Source: Bathymodiolus brooksi (taxonomy: Eukaryota > Mollusca > Bivalvia > Mytilida > Modiolidae). From it: a stretch of DNA of 64,000 nucleotides. The notes beneath the pieces are model-generated. The model searched no databases, was not told the DNA's origin, and worked only from the letters and a program-made list of their open reading frames with translations. The position numbers and the translations under genes are program-made. How positions within the stretch are numbered: position 1 is the stretch's first letter; each line of letters starts with the position of its first letter. The stretch covers positions 76,699,668-76,763,667 of the forward strand of contig OY804576.1 in assembly GCA_963680875.1 (NCBI GenBank), read 5' to 3'. This document shows, in pieces, positions 1 through 8,606 of the stretch.

Positions 1-173
1 TCAAAGCAGTTTTCTATTCTGAAAAACAAGTTTGTTTGTTCGAAAGTAATTTGGTTTAGATGGGTATCTAAAGTTTGGTAGCATCGTTGTCTTATATAAT
101 TTATGTTATAATGACTACAATTGTTTGAGATTACTACCACATTGGTGGTAACAATATATTTTTTTGATTTTAG

Positions 174-245
174 GGAATAGAAGATTATATGGGAGATATG
201 GATTTTAAAATAGCTGGAACAAAGACTGGAATTACAGCTCTGCAG
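174..245 (+). CDS. PNPT1: PNPT1 exon: end of second RNase PH core
   Basis: 24 codons, phase 0 at both ends, from acceptor ...TTTTAG to donor CAG|GTTTCT. Encodes [19 protein letters not shown] then ITALQ. The GDMDFKxAGT block is the conserved acidic active-site segment of PNPases. Sequence 1-173 before it is the 3' end of an intron. Confidence 0.95.
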
Positions 246-3200
246 GTTTCTATGCTAAATAGATGAAATTTTAATAATGAAGGTTGACAATCAAAACTTT
301 CACAAACAATATCAGCAGCTTGTCTGTTACACAACAAACCTATCAAACATGGGAAAAAATACAACAGCAATATCTAATACAAGAATAGTCTACGTTGTGG
401 CTTTATAATGTTGCGGTAGACAAAATGTGGCATTCTACCTCTCTCTACGATTGTGATATTTGATTTTGGAAATTTTTGTTCCAAAATCCAACCGGAAAGT
501 CGTAGAAAGAGACAAAAGTGATACCCCTAACACACAAACACACGACCACTCACAAACACACAAATACACGACCACTCACAAACACACAAATACACGACCG
601 CTCACAAACACACAAATACATGACCAGTCACAAACACACAAATACACGACCACTCACAAACACACAAATACACGACCACTCACAAACACACAAATACACG
701 ACTGCTCACAAATACATGACCAGTCACAAACACACAAATACATGACCACTCACAAACACACAAATACATGACCACTCACAAACACACAAATACATGACCA
801 CTCACAAACACACAAATACACGACCACTCACAAACACAAATACACGACTGCTCACAAACACACAAATACACGACCACTCACAAACACACAAATACATGAC
901 CTCTCACAAACACACAAATACACGACCACTCACAAACACAAATACACGACCACTCATAAACACACGACTGCTCACAAATACACGACCGCTCACAAATACA
1001 CGACCACTCACAAACACACAAATACACGACTGCTCACTAACACAAATACACGACCGCTCACAAACACACAAATACGTGACCGCTCACAAACACACAAATA
1101 CACGACCACTCACAAACACACAAATACATGACCGCTCACAAACACAAATACATGACCACTCACAAACACACAAATACATGACTGCTCACAAACACAAATA
1201 CATGATCGCTCACAAACACACAAATACATGACCGCTCACAAACACATATTCACATGATGACTCACTTTCCTGGCTTAATACAGGCACTTAGAAATGGCCT
1301 CTCACTGAAAGTGATGATAAACACCCATAAACCAAACCTTTTGTTCTTCAGTACTTAAAGGGGCATTATCTGCCAAATCGTAAATTTGTGTTACCTGTAA
1401 AAACTATCAGATATGATTGATGCCTTAATAAAACGTGTTTCTGTAGCTTATAAATGATATGAAATGTACACGCATCGGGGAAAAATCGTGCAACTGCTCG
1501 TGTTTTGAGATCGATCAAGAGATGGACGCCATCTTATTAATTATCGACATTGTTTACGGAGTTTGTCGAATCGTCATTAAATCAGTACAACAATGCACTT
1601 ATTTCTTATTTTTTGTGAATTTGCTTTTAGTCGGTGTTAATTACGGACAAAGAACCATGCAAGTTTGCAGTTAATAAGCGATAAAATACAAATTATTCGT
1701 TTTTACCTGTCACTAGTAAGGTCAGTTGCATACGGAAAAAGGGAGGTCAAATTATTTGCTTGCAAGGAAATAACTCATTGATGGTAATTTTCGTTCTCAA
1801 AAGGCGAAAAGTGGTTCGATAGGTTGTTTAATGTGAAATATTTTTCTTTATTTCATCATTTTAAAGCTATTTACCAATTTCCAAAACATACAATTTTTGG
1901 GGTCAAAATCATAGCTAATGCCCCTTTAACAGTATCATTTTCCTTCCTCTGAGCTACCTCAATGTTGTAATGGTTAGTGTGAGGTACATCGTCGGATAGA
2001 CCCCAGGTCTTATTGGACACCAAATAAACTACCCTCACCCATTCCTTTTTTTAATGAAAATGTGTTTTTTTAATTTAAACAGGTTGATGTTAAGTTACCA
2101 GGGATTTCATCAAAGATTATACAGGAGGCAATTACAGAATCTTTAGGTATATTTGTATGTTAGAATATCTCCACGGTCAACAGTTCCTACTCTACAGTGT
2201 AATGATTAGCATGCTTGCATCGATTTTGGAAGGCTGTGGGTTCAATCCCTGGTCAGGTCAAATCAAAGAATATAAAATCGTTTTTGCCATTTCTCCACTA
2301 TGCATGCAGCATTAAGGAGTGACAGCAAATATGGTTGGCTTATGATCAGTATAATGTCTGATTTTATTTTTTTTTATTCAATGATCTAGTACTATAATAA
2401 TCCATCCCAGCATGTTGCTTTAGTACACAATAGATATCATGCTCACTTAGGGTTGAGTAACAATCACTCGTAATAATGTAGTTTTCTGTGAAGCTTTTTT
2501 GACATTCATATGATTATGTATTGTTGCATTAGTATGTTTACAATTTAAACTGATCCGTATCAGTGGTGTAATGGGTAGCATGCTCATATCGAACAGGCTA
2601 GATCCTGAAATAACTGAAATATTGTTAAAAGTGGCGTTAAACACAATAAAACCAAACCAAACCTTTGTAGTTATATTTAGATTCAAACTATAGTGTGACA
2701 AAGATTTAAATTTTGTTATCTCAACTACATTCTTTTATAGACGCTAAGTATGAAATATTAATGATTATGAAAGAAACGATAGCAAAACCTAGAGAGGGAC
2801 AAAAGGAAAATGGACCTGTAACCGGTATGTAAAACCTAGAGAGGATCAAAGGGAAATTGTCTTGCTACGGAAAATTAAAAGGAAGTCTAAGAACATATCT
2901 ACAATAAATAAACCATTTGAGATTGCTGTTAAAAAAAACTTATATTGACAAAACTGACATAAGACAATAAGTTATAAATTATTAGAACTGATCGGTGGTG
3001 TAATGGCTAGTGTGCTGTCCTCGAGTGCAGTAGAATGTGAGTTCGAACCCCGATCTGATCAAACCAAAGATTATAAAATTGGTATTTGTTGCTTCTCTGA
3101 TAAGGATGCAGCATAAAGGAGAAAGAGCAAAGACTGGTTGGATCGGCATCATGATATTGTGTCCAAGTGGGGCGACATGTCTATCTTGCGGACTCTTGTT

Positions 3201-6200
3201 TCAAAATCCAACTAAGCTTTTTGGTCTGGTATAAAGCAGACATCATCATCTCATTGAAAATTAACTTGTTTTCACCATGATATAGCTGAAAAATTTCGGA
3301 GTTGGCATTAAACAACAATCACTCAATCACTCACTATAAATTATTAACAGCTCTTGTTTTACTGGATAATCAGTAAGTGATTCTGTTGAACCCTGAACTG
3401 GGTTGTACAAACCTTAATTAGATTTATGTGTCAATTAAAATTTAATTTATACTTAAAATTACTTGAAATGAACATGCAATTAATTTACACTGAAATTTAA
3501 TTGAGATTTGTGTAGACTAGTCCTGGTGGTAATAGGCACATTACATCCAAAAATAGTTTATGCAATTTGTCCATCCTTGTTCAGTGATACCAATTTTCTT
3601 ATTTATGGACAATAAATTAGATGCCAGGACTGGGTTGTATAACCCTCAATTGAAATTAAATGTCAATTAAAACTTAAATTTAATTGAGGTTTGTGCAACC
3701 CAGTCCATGAATATTATAATTTCACAGCAGAAACTATGAATCTCAAGTATCAGGGATTATTGAGAATTTTACAATTAATTTGTATTATTTTTATTATAGA
3801 TAAATTAGTAATATCTATGGCTGACAGAGGGAAGTTTCTTGGTATTGGAGGAATGAATCTAAAGAAATTAACAAATGAAACAGGTATATGATTGTTGTTT
3901 ACATAACATCCAGCAGCAAAGAATTTCATACATATTCAGGTATAAAACGATTGTGCAATATTGGTAAAGAATTCTGTCGGTCAAAGTGTAGTTCTTCCAT
4001 ACCCCTGTTTAAAAAAAAGTGAGATTTTTATTGATGGTTTTAGCATATCTTTTCTTTTTTAATCTAGAATAATATCATTTTGTATGTAAAAAATTGAATT
4101 CATAACCTCTCTTTTTGACCTCCATTAAATAATTTTTCCTACTATATTTGTTGTAAAGTTTAATCTAGGTTTTTGATTATATATATTTTAATAAGAATGT
4201 ACCATGTATTTCTGTATTTCCAGTTTAAATTTTAAATAATTGTCTTGATTAGTAAGAAAGTATATGGATGTAAATGAACATGAGAGACTATCCAAAATTA
4301 CACTTATGCACAAATTAAAATAAGGAAATAGCACTTGTATTGCTGTTCTACATTTCACAATCTTACACTACAACAGAGCCACTTTGTTTTGTTTTTGTTT
4401 TTAACTCGAATCAGTTACTTCCTTTGATTGTTCAAAGTAAAAGTATGATCTATTCATAGCTAGTTGTGTACTTAATTGCTAAATACTTGATTTATGTCAA
4501 ATAAAATTGTTGATTTCTTCAACTTCAACACACAGAAGATTCAATTATTTTTATGCTGTTAAAAAATAATAATATATATATAATTTGTTCTCGCATAGCT
4601 GCTTCTCAAAAATAACATTATACATGTTTCAAAAATATGATATTCCTCTTACATTATATTTTTTATAGGACCAAGAAATTTTGTTGTCCTATCATGTTGT
4701 CATCATTGTTGTCCACACTTGCTTTTTAATATCACTTGTTTAACTTCCCCTTGTGGACATGCTGCGGTCGTATCATACTGCACTCGGCATAGTCCTTTAT
4801 TACTATAATATTTTTATGTGTACCATGATTGTTGTAGGTGTCAGAGTGACCAGTATTGATGAATGTTGCTTTCAACTTTTCGCTCATAATCAGGAATCCA
4901 TGGATGAGGCAAAGGAAATGATTGACATTTTCTTAAAGGAGGAGGTAAGATCACTTAGCTGAAGAGGTAATACCCCGGTATCACTTAACTGAAGATATTA
5001 TAAACGAGGAGGTAAGATCACTTGCTGAGTAAATGAGGAGGTAGGACCATACGCCTGTCGGCTATGAAAGGATGCAAAATGTTCAATAAATACTTTGCAA
5101 ATACCAGTAATTAATATTAAAGTTCATATCATAGCCATTATTAGCTCACCTTGCCAAAGGCAATGTGACCTTTTGCCATCACTTGGCGTCCGTCGTTCGT
5201 TAACTTTTCTTGTTACTGATTCGTTGATTTCTAAAACAATCTTCTCCTCTGAAACTGCTTAGCCAAATGAACCGTAACTCGATAGAAAGCGTCTATGGAA
5301 GGTCCTCATTTCGTCCCGATCTGTTGACAATCAGGCAATTCTTGTTTCTGATTGGTTGATTTCTAAAAAATCTTCTCCTCTGAAACCGCTTGGCCAAATG
5401 AATCAAAACTTGGTAGGAAACATCCTTGGAAGGTCCTCTATAAAGACTGCTCAATTAGTTCCAATCCGTTAACAAACATGGCCACCACAGGCCATTCTTG
5501 TTTCTGATTGGTTGATTTCTAAAAAATCTTCTCCTCTGAAACCACTTTCCCAAATGAACTGAAATTTGGTAGGAAGCATCCTTGGAATGTCCTCTATAAA
5601 CATTGCTCATTTCGTCCTGGTTCGTTAACAAACATGGCCACCACAGGCAATTCTTGTTTCTGATTGGTCGATTTCTAAAAATCTTCTCTTCTGAAACCCC
5701 TTTGTCAAATGAACCGAAACTTGGTAGGAAGCATCTATGGAAGGTCCTCTATAAAGACTGCTTATTTCGTCCCGATCCGTAAACAAACATGGCCGCCACA
5801 CAGACAATTCTTGTTTCAGATTGGTTGATTTCTAAAAATCTTCTTCTCTGTAACTGCTTAGCCAAATGAACCGACACTTGGTAGGAAGCATTTATGGAAG
5901 GTCCTCTATAAAATTTGTTAATTTGGTCCTGATCCATTAACAAACATGGCTGTCATAGGCAATGCTTGTATCTGGTTGGTCGATTTCTAAAAATCTTCCC
6001 TGAAACTGCTTAGCCAAATGAACCGAAACTTGGTGGGAAGCACCTATGGAGGGTTCTGTTTTAAGTTTCCTCAAAGCAGAATGAAAGGTGAGCGACACAG
6101 ACTCAGCCCACTGAGCCTCTAGTTAGTGGGGTGATGTGTTATACATAGTGTGTTTTTAAAACAGTTGCTTTTCTTATTCTTGCAATCTTTTTTGATTTCA

Positions 6201-8606
6201 GAAAGCTCCAGAACTTGAATTTGGTGCTGTATATACAGCAAAAATTGTGGAAGTTAAGTAAGTCTAACCACCAACTTTAAATAATGTTAGATGTATATTC
6301 TTGTATGAACTAAAAATTAATTTTCAAGCAAACATTTTGTTAAATAACTACGATCATTGGTAAAGCAACAATAAACTCCTCCTGGATTTATGGTCATAAA
6401 ACTTCGAATTTTGTTCTCGTACTCGACAAAGATCCAATCAGAACATCATATGTTATAAATACAACATTCTGTTTAGACAATATGAAACTCCTACTCAAAA
6501 GTTTTATGACCAATGAGGTCTTGTCTAAATGAAAAGCTATGAAATTTACTACCATACCAGATTTCCCCCCCCCCCCCCCCCCCCCCAGCCATTCAGCATT
6601 GATAGTGTAATGGTTAGCATGCTCACCTTGATTGAGATAGATCGTGGGGATTGAGCCCCGATCGGGTCAAATCGAAGACTATAAAATTTGTATTTGCTGC
6701 TTCTCCGCTAAGCATGGAGCATTAAGGAGAAAGAGCAGGATAATGTGTCTGAGTGGGGCGACATGTCTATCCGGTGACTGTTGTTTCATTGAGTTAGCAC
6801 TATAAAAACCCAACTAAGTATGTTGGTCTAGTACAAAGCATGCCTCATATATATATATATATATATTGTCTCATTGAAAATTAAATGGTTCTCGCCATGA
6901 TATAGCTGAAAAATTGCTGAGTTGGCATTAAGCAACAATCACTCACTCCTTTTCCAGCCACCAATCTTTCATATTCCATGAAACAGCTGATTTTTGACAA
7001 TACATTGTATCTACTTTCAGAAAATGATATAAAATTTTGGTCAAATGATGTTAGGTTTTATAACCATACAATGTTTGTCTAATTGATCAGTGCATCAGTG
7101 ATGTAATGGTTAGCATGCTCGCAGTGTGGTAGACCATGAGTTCAAACACCGGTCTGGTGGAACCAAAGACTTTCAAATTAGTATTTGCTACTTCACCATT
7201 AAGCATGTAAAATAAAGGAGCAAGAGCCAAAACTAGTTGTATCAGAATCAGGAACACTGTGTCAGTGTTAAGTAACATGTCTACCTACAGCATCAAAGTG
7301 GACATCATCATCATCTCATAGAAATGTAACCTGTTCTCGCCATGCTATAGCTGAAAAATTGCACATTTGCCATTAAACAACAATCACTAGCTCACTCACT
7401 CACTCACTCACTCACTCGAATTGAGCATGATAACCGCTTCATTTATTGTCGAAGAAATTAATGAACATTCACTGATGTCAGAACTTAGATTTACCATATA
7501 AAAGGATTTAAGTCATTTTGTGTGGAGTAGTCTCTATTAAAGGTTTTAATAGGCTTTGTTAAATTTTATTATAAAAAGTTTTTGCATTTCTAATTAGGAT
7601 GCTAAAAATAGAATTAATTGATGCTGTTCTCTCAAACAAACGACAAATTGAATAGTCTAAAAATGTGAAACAATTTATCATGAGAGACTGGTTGAATGTT
7701 GTTGTTAAATGTTTTTGACAAAACAATCACAGATCACCCCAAGACAGAGATTTATAATTAGATAAGGACCTGTAGCAATATTCAATGTAGAATTTAACAA
7801 ATAAATGCATTATTTTATTTCAGGGAATTTGGACTTATGATACAGCTTCATCCCAAATTAGACCCAATCTTACTACACAACACACAATTAGACACAAGAA
7901 AGGTATGGCACATTTCATCTCTGTAAACACCACCATTTTGATATTTGAAATAATATCTTAAAAAAAAAAAAAGTTTTAATCTGCCTGAAACAAAAGAAAG
8001 AAATTCAGATAGGAAGTAGATGTCACTTTATCAGACTATAAAAACAAATACACTGAGGTCAAATTGAACTTAATTGTGTAGTTTAATCATTTGGCTATCA
8101 TTGCATGTATAATTCCAATTCATATGGTGTCTTGCGTTTCAGCAATAAGCTTTCGTTCTTTCATGGTTAGAGAAAAAATGATATGGTCAAAATCCACTCT
8201 CTTCTCGAATCAATTGATGACCGTATCATCCGACGGATTTTGACTGTATCATTTTTTCTCCGTTCATGAAAGAACGAAAGCCATATAATTTAAAAATTTG
8301 GGAGCAAGAAAACCAAAATTTCTTAAGAGATGAGAACCTTACTTTTAATTATAAAATGTACTTATATAATTTAGGAGCTGTAAATTTCAGTATTTAAGAA
8401 ATCAATAGAAATAATTGTAGCCTTGACTTCATTATATATATTTTCAGGTAAACCATCCGAGTGCACTAGGTTTCAAAATAGGAGACGAAATATCGGTGAA
8501 ATATTACGGTCGTGATCCTGCTTCTGGAAGAATTAGAGTTTCCCGTAAAGTATTACAATCACCAGTGTCTAAGATCAAAGACCTACTACGCGATAATACT
8601 ACATGA
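174..8606 (+). CDS. PNPT1: PNPT1, mitochondrial polynucleotide phosphorylase, last eight coding exons (5' part outside window)
   Basis: Phosphorolytic 3'-5' exoribonuclease of mitochondria, known in animals for RNA turnover (with the SUPV3L1 helicase) and proposed to act in RNA import from the intermembrane space. Joined exons 174-245, 2083-2146, 2741-2824, 3800-3883, 4838-4944, 6202-6257, 7824-7902 and 8448-8606 keep one open frame of 234 codons plus TGA; each intron begins GT and ends AG. In order they give the end of the second RNase PH core ([10 protein letters not shown], then VDVKLPGI), a KH domain with GxxG as GIGG, and an S1 domain ([42 protein letters not shown]). The match to vertebrate PNPT1 is near-continuous. 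The tail after RKVLQSP is about 15 residues, shorter than in human as I remember it. The N-terminal targeting peptide, first core and helical linker lie upstream. Identification rests on motif recall, not a search. Confidence 0.96.
515..1250. repeat. 26 bp minisatellite, PNPT1 intron
   Basis: About 28 tandem units of roughly 26 bp built on ACGACCACTCACAAACACAC + AAATAC, with shorter units lacking one CACA or the AACACAC part. The main substitutions are CG/TG and CACT/CGCT/CAGT. The strand asymmetry (A/C only on + apart from single G) makes several reading frames open by chance. Confidence 0.95.
2083..2146 (+). CDS. PNPT1: PNPT1 exon: VDVKLPGI helix region
   Basis: 21 codons plus one base, encoding [20 protein letters not shown] then L. 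It corresponds to human [20 protein letters not shown]. Acceptor AAACAG at 2077-2082, donor TTTAG|GTATAT. Confidence 0.94.
2192..2362 (+). mobile_element. SINE family 1 copy, 3'-truncated
   Basis: tRNA-like head with A box (GTGTAATGATTAGCATGC) and B box (GGGTTCAATCC), then the AGTCAAATCAAAGAATATAA, ATGCAGCATTAAGGAG and TAATGTCTGATT body shared with copies at 2991, 6591, 7091, 53838 and 54565. The usual tail is missing. Confidence 0.75.
2561..2664 (+). mobile_element. Chimeric SINE remnant (family 1 head, family 2 tail)
   Basis: Starts CAGTGGTGTAATGGGTAGCA like family 1, then jumps at about 2608 to the family 2 tail AACTGAAATATTGTTAAAAG...GGCGTTAAACAC and ACCAAACCAAACC. Either a deletion derivative or a template-switch product. 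Confidence 0.65.
2741..2824 (+). CDS. PNPT1: PNPT1 exon: linker between core and KH domain
   Basis: Encodes [20 protein letters not shown] then QKENGPVT. The KPR...KENGPV string is typical of animal PNPT1. Donor ACCG|GTATGT at 2825. The last 41 exon bases plus the donor are followed by a partial second copy in the intron (2831-2858). Confidence 0.94.
2784..2858 (+). repeat. 47 bp offset duplication across PNPT1 exon 3 (of window) donor
   Basis: AAAACCTAGAGAGG at 2784 (exon) recurs at 2831 (intron, six bases after the donor). The match continues with a few changes over about 28 bases (GGACAAAAGGAAAAT against ATCAAAGGGAAATT). It is a partial tandem duplication spanning the 5' splice site. Confidence 0.8.
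2991..3335 (+). mobile_element. SINE family 1, full length with target-site duplication
   Basis: Head GGTGTAATGGCTAGTGTGCT, B box GAGTTCGAACCCC, body, then GATATAGCTGAAAAATTTCG and tail AACAACAATCACTCAATCAC. It is flanked by a direct repeat TATAAATTATTA (about 2973-2984 and 3336-3347), the mark of LINE-mediated insertion. The open frame at 3037-3234 lies inside it and is not a gene. Confidence 0.9.
3394..3530. mobile_element. Fold-back element, degenerate copy (ACTGGGTTG family)
   Basis: Begins GAACTGGGTTGTACAAACCT and ends ATTTGTGTAGACTAGTCC, with complementary AATTTAAT-rich interior. It is the weaker of two related inverted-repeat units in this intron. Confidence 0.5.
3627..3706. mobile_element. 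Fold-back element (ACTGGGTTG family)
   Basis: GGACTGGGTTGTATAACCCT at 3627 is mirrored by AGGTTTGTGCAACCCAGTCC ending at 3706. The arms are about 38 bases and almost meet. A small palindromic MITE-like unit in PNPT1 intron sequence. Confidence 0.7.
3800..3883 (+). CDS. PNPT1: PNPT1 exon: first half of KH domain
   Basis: Encodes [20 protein letters not shown] then [12 protein letters not shown] is the GxxG RNA-binding loop of the KH fold (GPGG in human). Acceptor ATTATAG ending at 3799, donor ACAG|GTATAT. Confidence 0.95.
3884..4837 (+). other. PNPT1 intron with two dispersed repeats
   Basis: No coding sequence seen. 4240-4362 is repeated in inverted orientation at 10912-11040 (shared TTGCTGTTCTACATTTCACA in complementary sense). 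4705-4790 resembles 35460-35545 (shared ACTTGTTTAACTT, CATGCTGC). The rest is AT-rich with short TA runs. Confidence 0.7.
4838..4944 (+). CDS. PNPT1: PNPT1 exon: second half of KH domain
   Basis: Encodes [20 protein letters not shown] then [16 protein letters not shown], matching the human segment [20 protein letters not shown] in layout. Donor GAGGAG|GTAAGA. The same GAGGAGGTAAGATCACTT string recurs 67 bases downstream. Confidence 0.94.
4939..5046 (+). repeat. Duplicated 5' splice site after PNPT1 KH exon
   Basis: GAGGAG|GTAAGATCACTT occurs at the true donor (4939-4956) and again at 5006-5023; a third GAGGAGGTAGGACC begins at 5035. The intervening text also repeats (ATCACTTAGCTGAAGA, ATCACTTAACTGAAGA). 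Use of the second donor would add an in-frame TGA soon after the first donor position (GTA AGA TCA CTT AGC TGA). Confidence 0.85.
5140..6123 (+). mobile_element. TTAGCTCACC-type tandem-unit repeat element
   Basis: Opens TTAGCTCACCTTGCCAAAGG, CACTTGGCGTCCGTCGTTCG, then about six diverged units of 150-190 bp each carrying CTTCTCCTCTGAAACCGCTT, CCAAATGAACC, GGTAGGAAGCATC, CTCTATAAAGACTGC and AACAAACATGGCC. It ends AAGGTGAGCGACACAGACTC...GAGCCTCTAG. A second long copy is at 57270-58215. Minus-strand open frames here are by-products. Confidence 0.85.
6202..6257 (+). CDS. PNPT1: PNPT1 exon: start of S1 domain
   Basis: 18 codons plus two bases: [18 protein letters not shown]. This is the first strand of the S1 RNA-binding barrel. 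Acceptor GATTTCAG, donor TTAA|GTAAGT. Confidence 0.95.
6566..6586 (+). repeat. Poly-C tract
   Basis: A run of about 21-22 C just before the SINE at 6591. Length is likely unstable or poorly assembled. Confidence 0.9.
6591..6949 (+). mobile_element. SINE family 1, near full length
   Basis: A box TGTAATGGTTAGCATGCTC, B-box region GGGGATTGAGCCCCG, body, an internal (TA)n at 6848-6866, then GATATAGCTGAAAAATTGCT and tail CAATCACTCACTC. A possible short TSD CCAGCCA flanks it. Confidence 0.88.
7091..7418 (+). mobile_element. SINE family 1, near full length
   Basis: A box GATGTAATGGTTAGCATGC, B box GAGTTCAAACACC, the shared body, GCTATAGCTGAAAAATTGC, and a long (ACTC)n tail at 7391-7417. Short flanking repeat AATTGA. 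Confidence 0.85.
7824..7902 (+). CDS. PNPT1: PNPT1 exon: middle of S1 domain
   Basis: Encodes [20 protein letters not shown] then TQLDTRK. The LLHNTQLD string is diagnostic of animal PNPT1. Acceptor TATTTCAG, donor AAAG|GTATGG. Confidence 0.96.
8149..8281. repeat. Inverted repeat, 47 bp arms, PNPT1 last intron
   Basis: Arm 8149-8195 (GCTTTCGTTCTTTCATG...AAAATCC) pairs with 8235-8281 (GGATTTTGAC...CATGAAAGAACGAAAGC) with about six mismatches; the loop is 39 bases. An extra ATATGG/CCATAT pair lies outside with an 18-base bulge. Fold-back or MITE relict. Confidence 0.8.
8448..8606 (+). CDS. PNPT1: PNPT1 last coding exon: end of S1 domain and C terminus
   Basis: 52 codons and TGA at 8604-8606. 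Encodes [40 protein letters not shown] and the tail [12 protein letters not shown]. The GRDPASGR and SRKVLQSP strings are almost identical to vertebrate PNPT1. Confidence 0.97.
   Translation, partial: VNHPSALGFKIGDEISVKYYGRDPASGRIRVSRKVLQSPVSKIKDLLRDNTT

Noticed and set aside
460..1231. Thr/His/Asn-rich repeat frames
   Set aside because: Translation of the 26 bp ACACAAATAC minisatellite within a PNPT1 intron.
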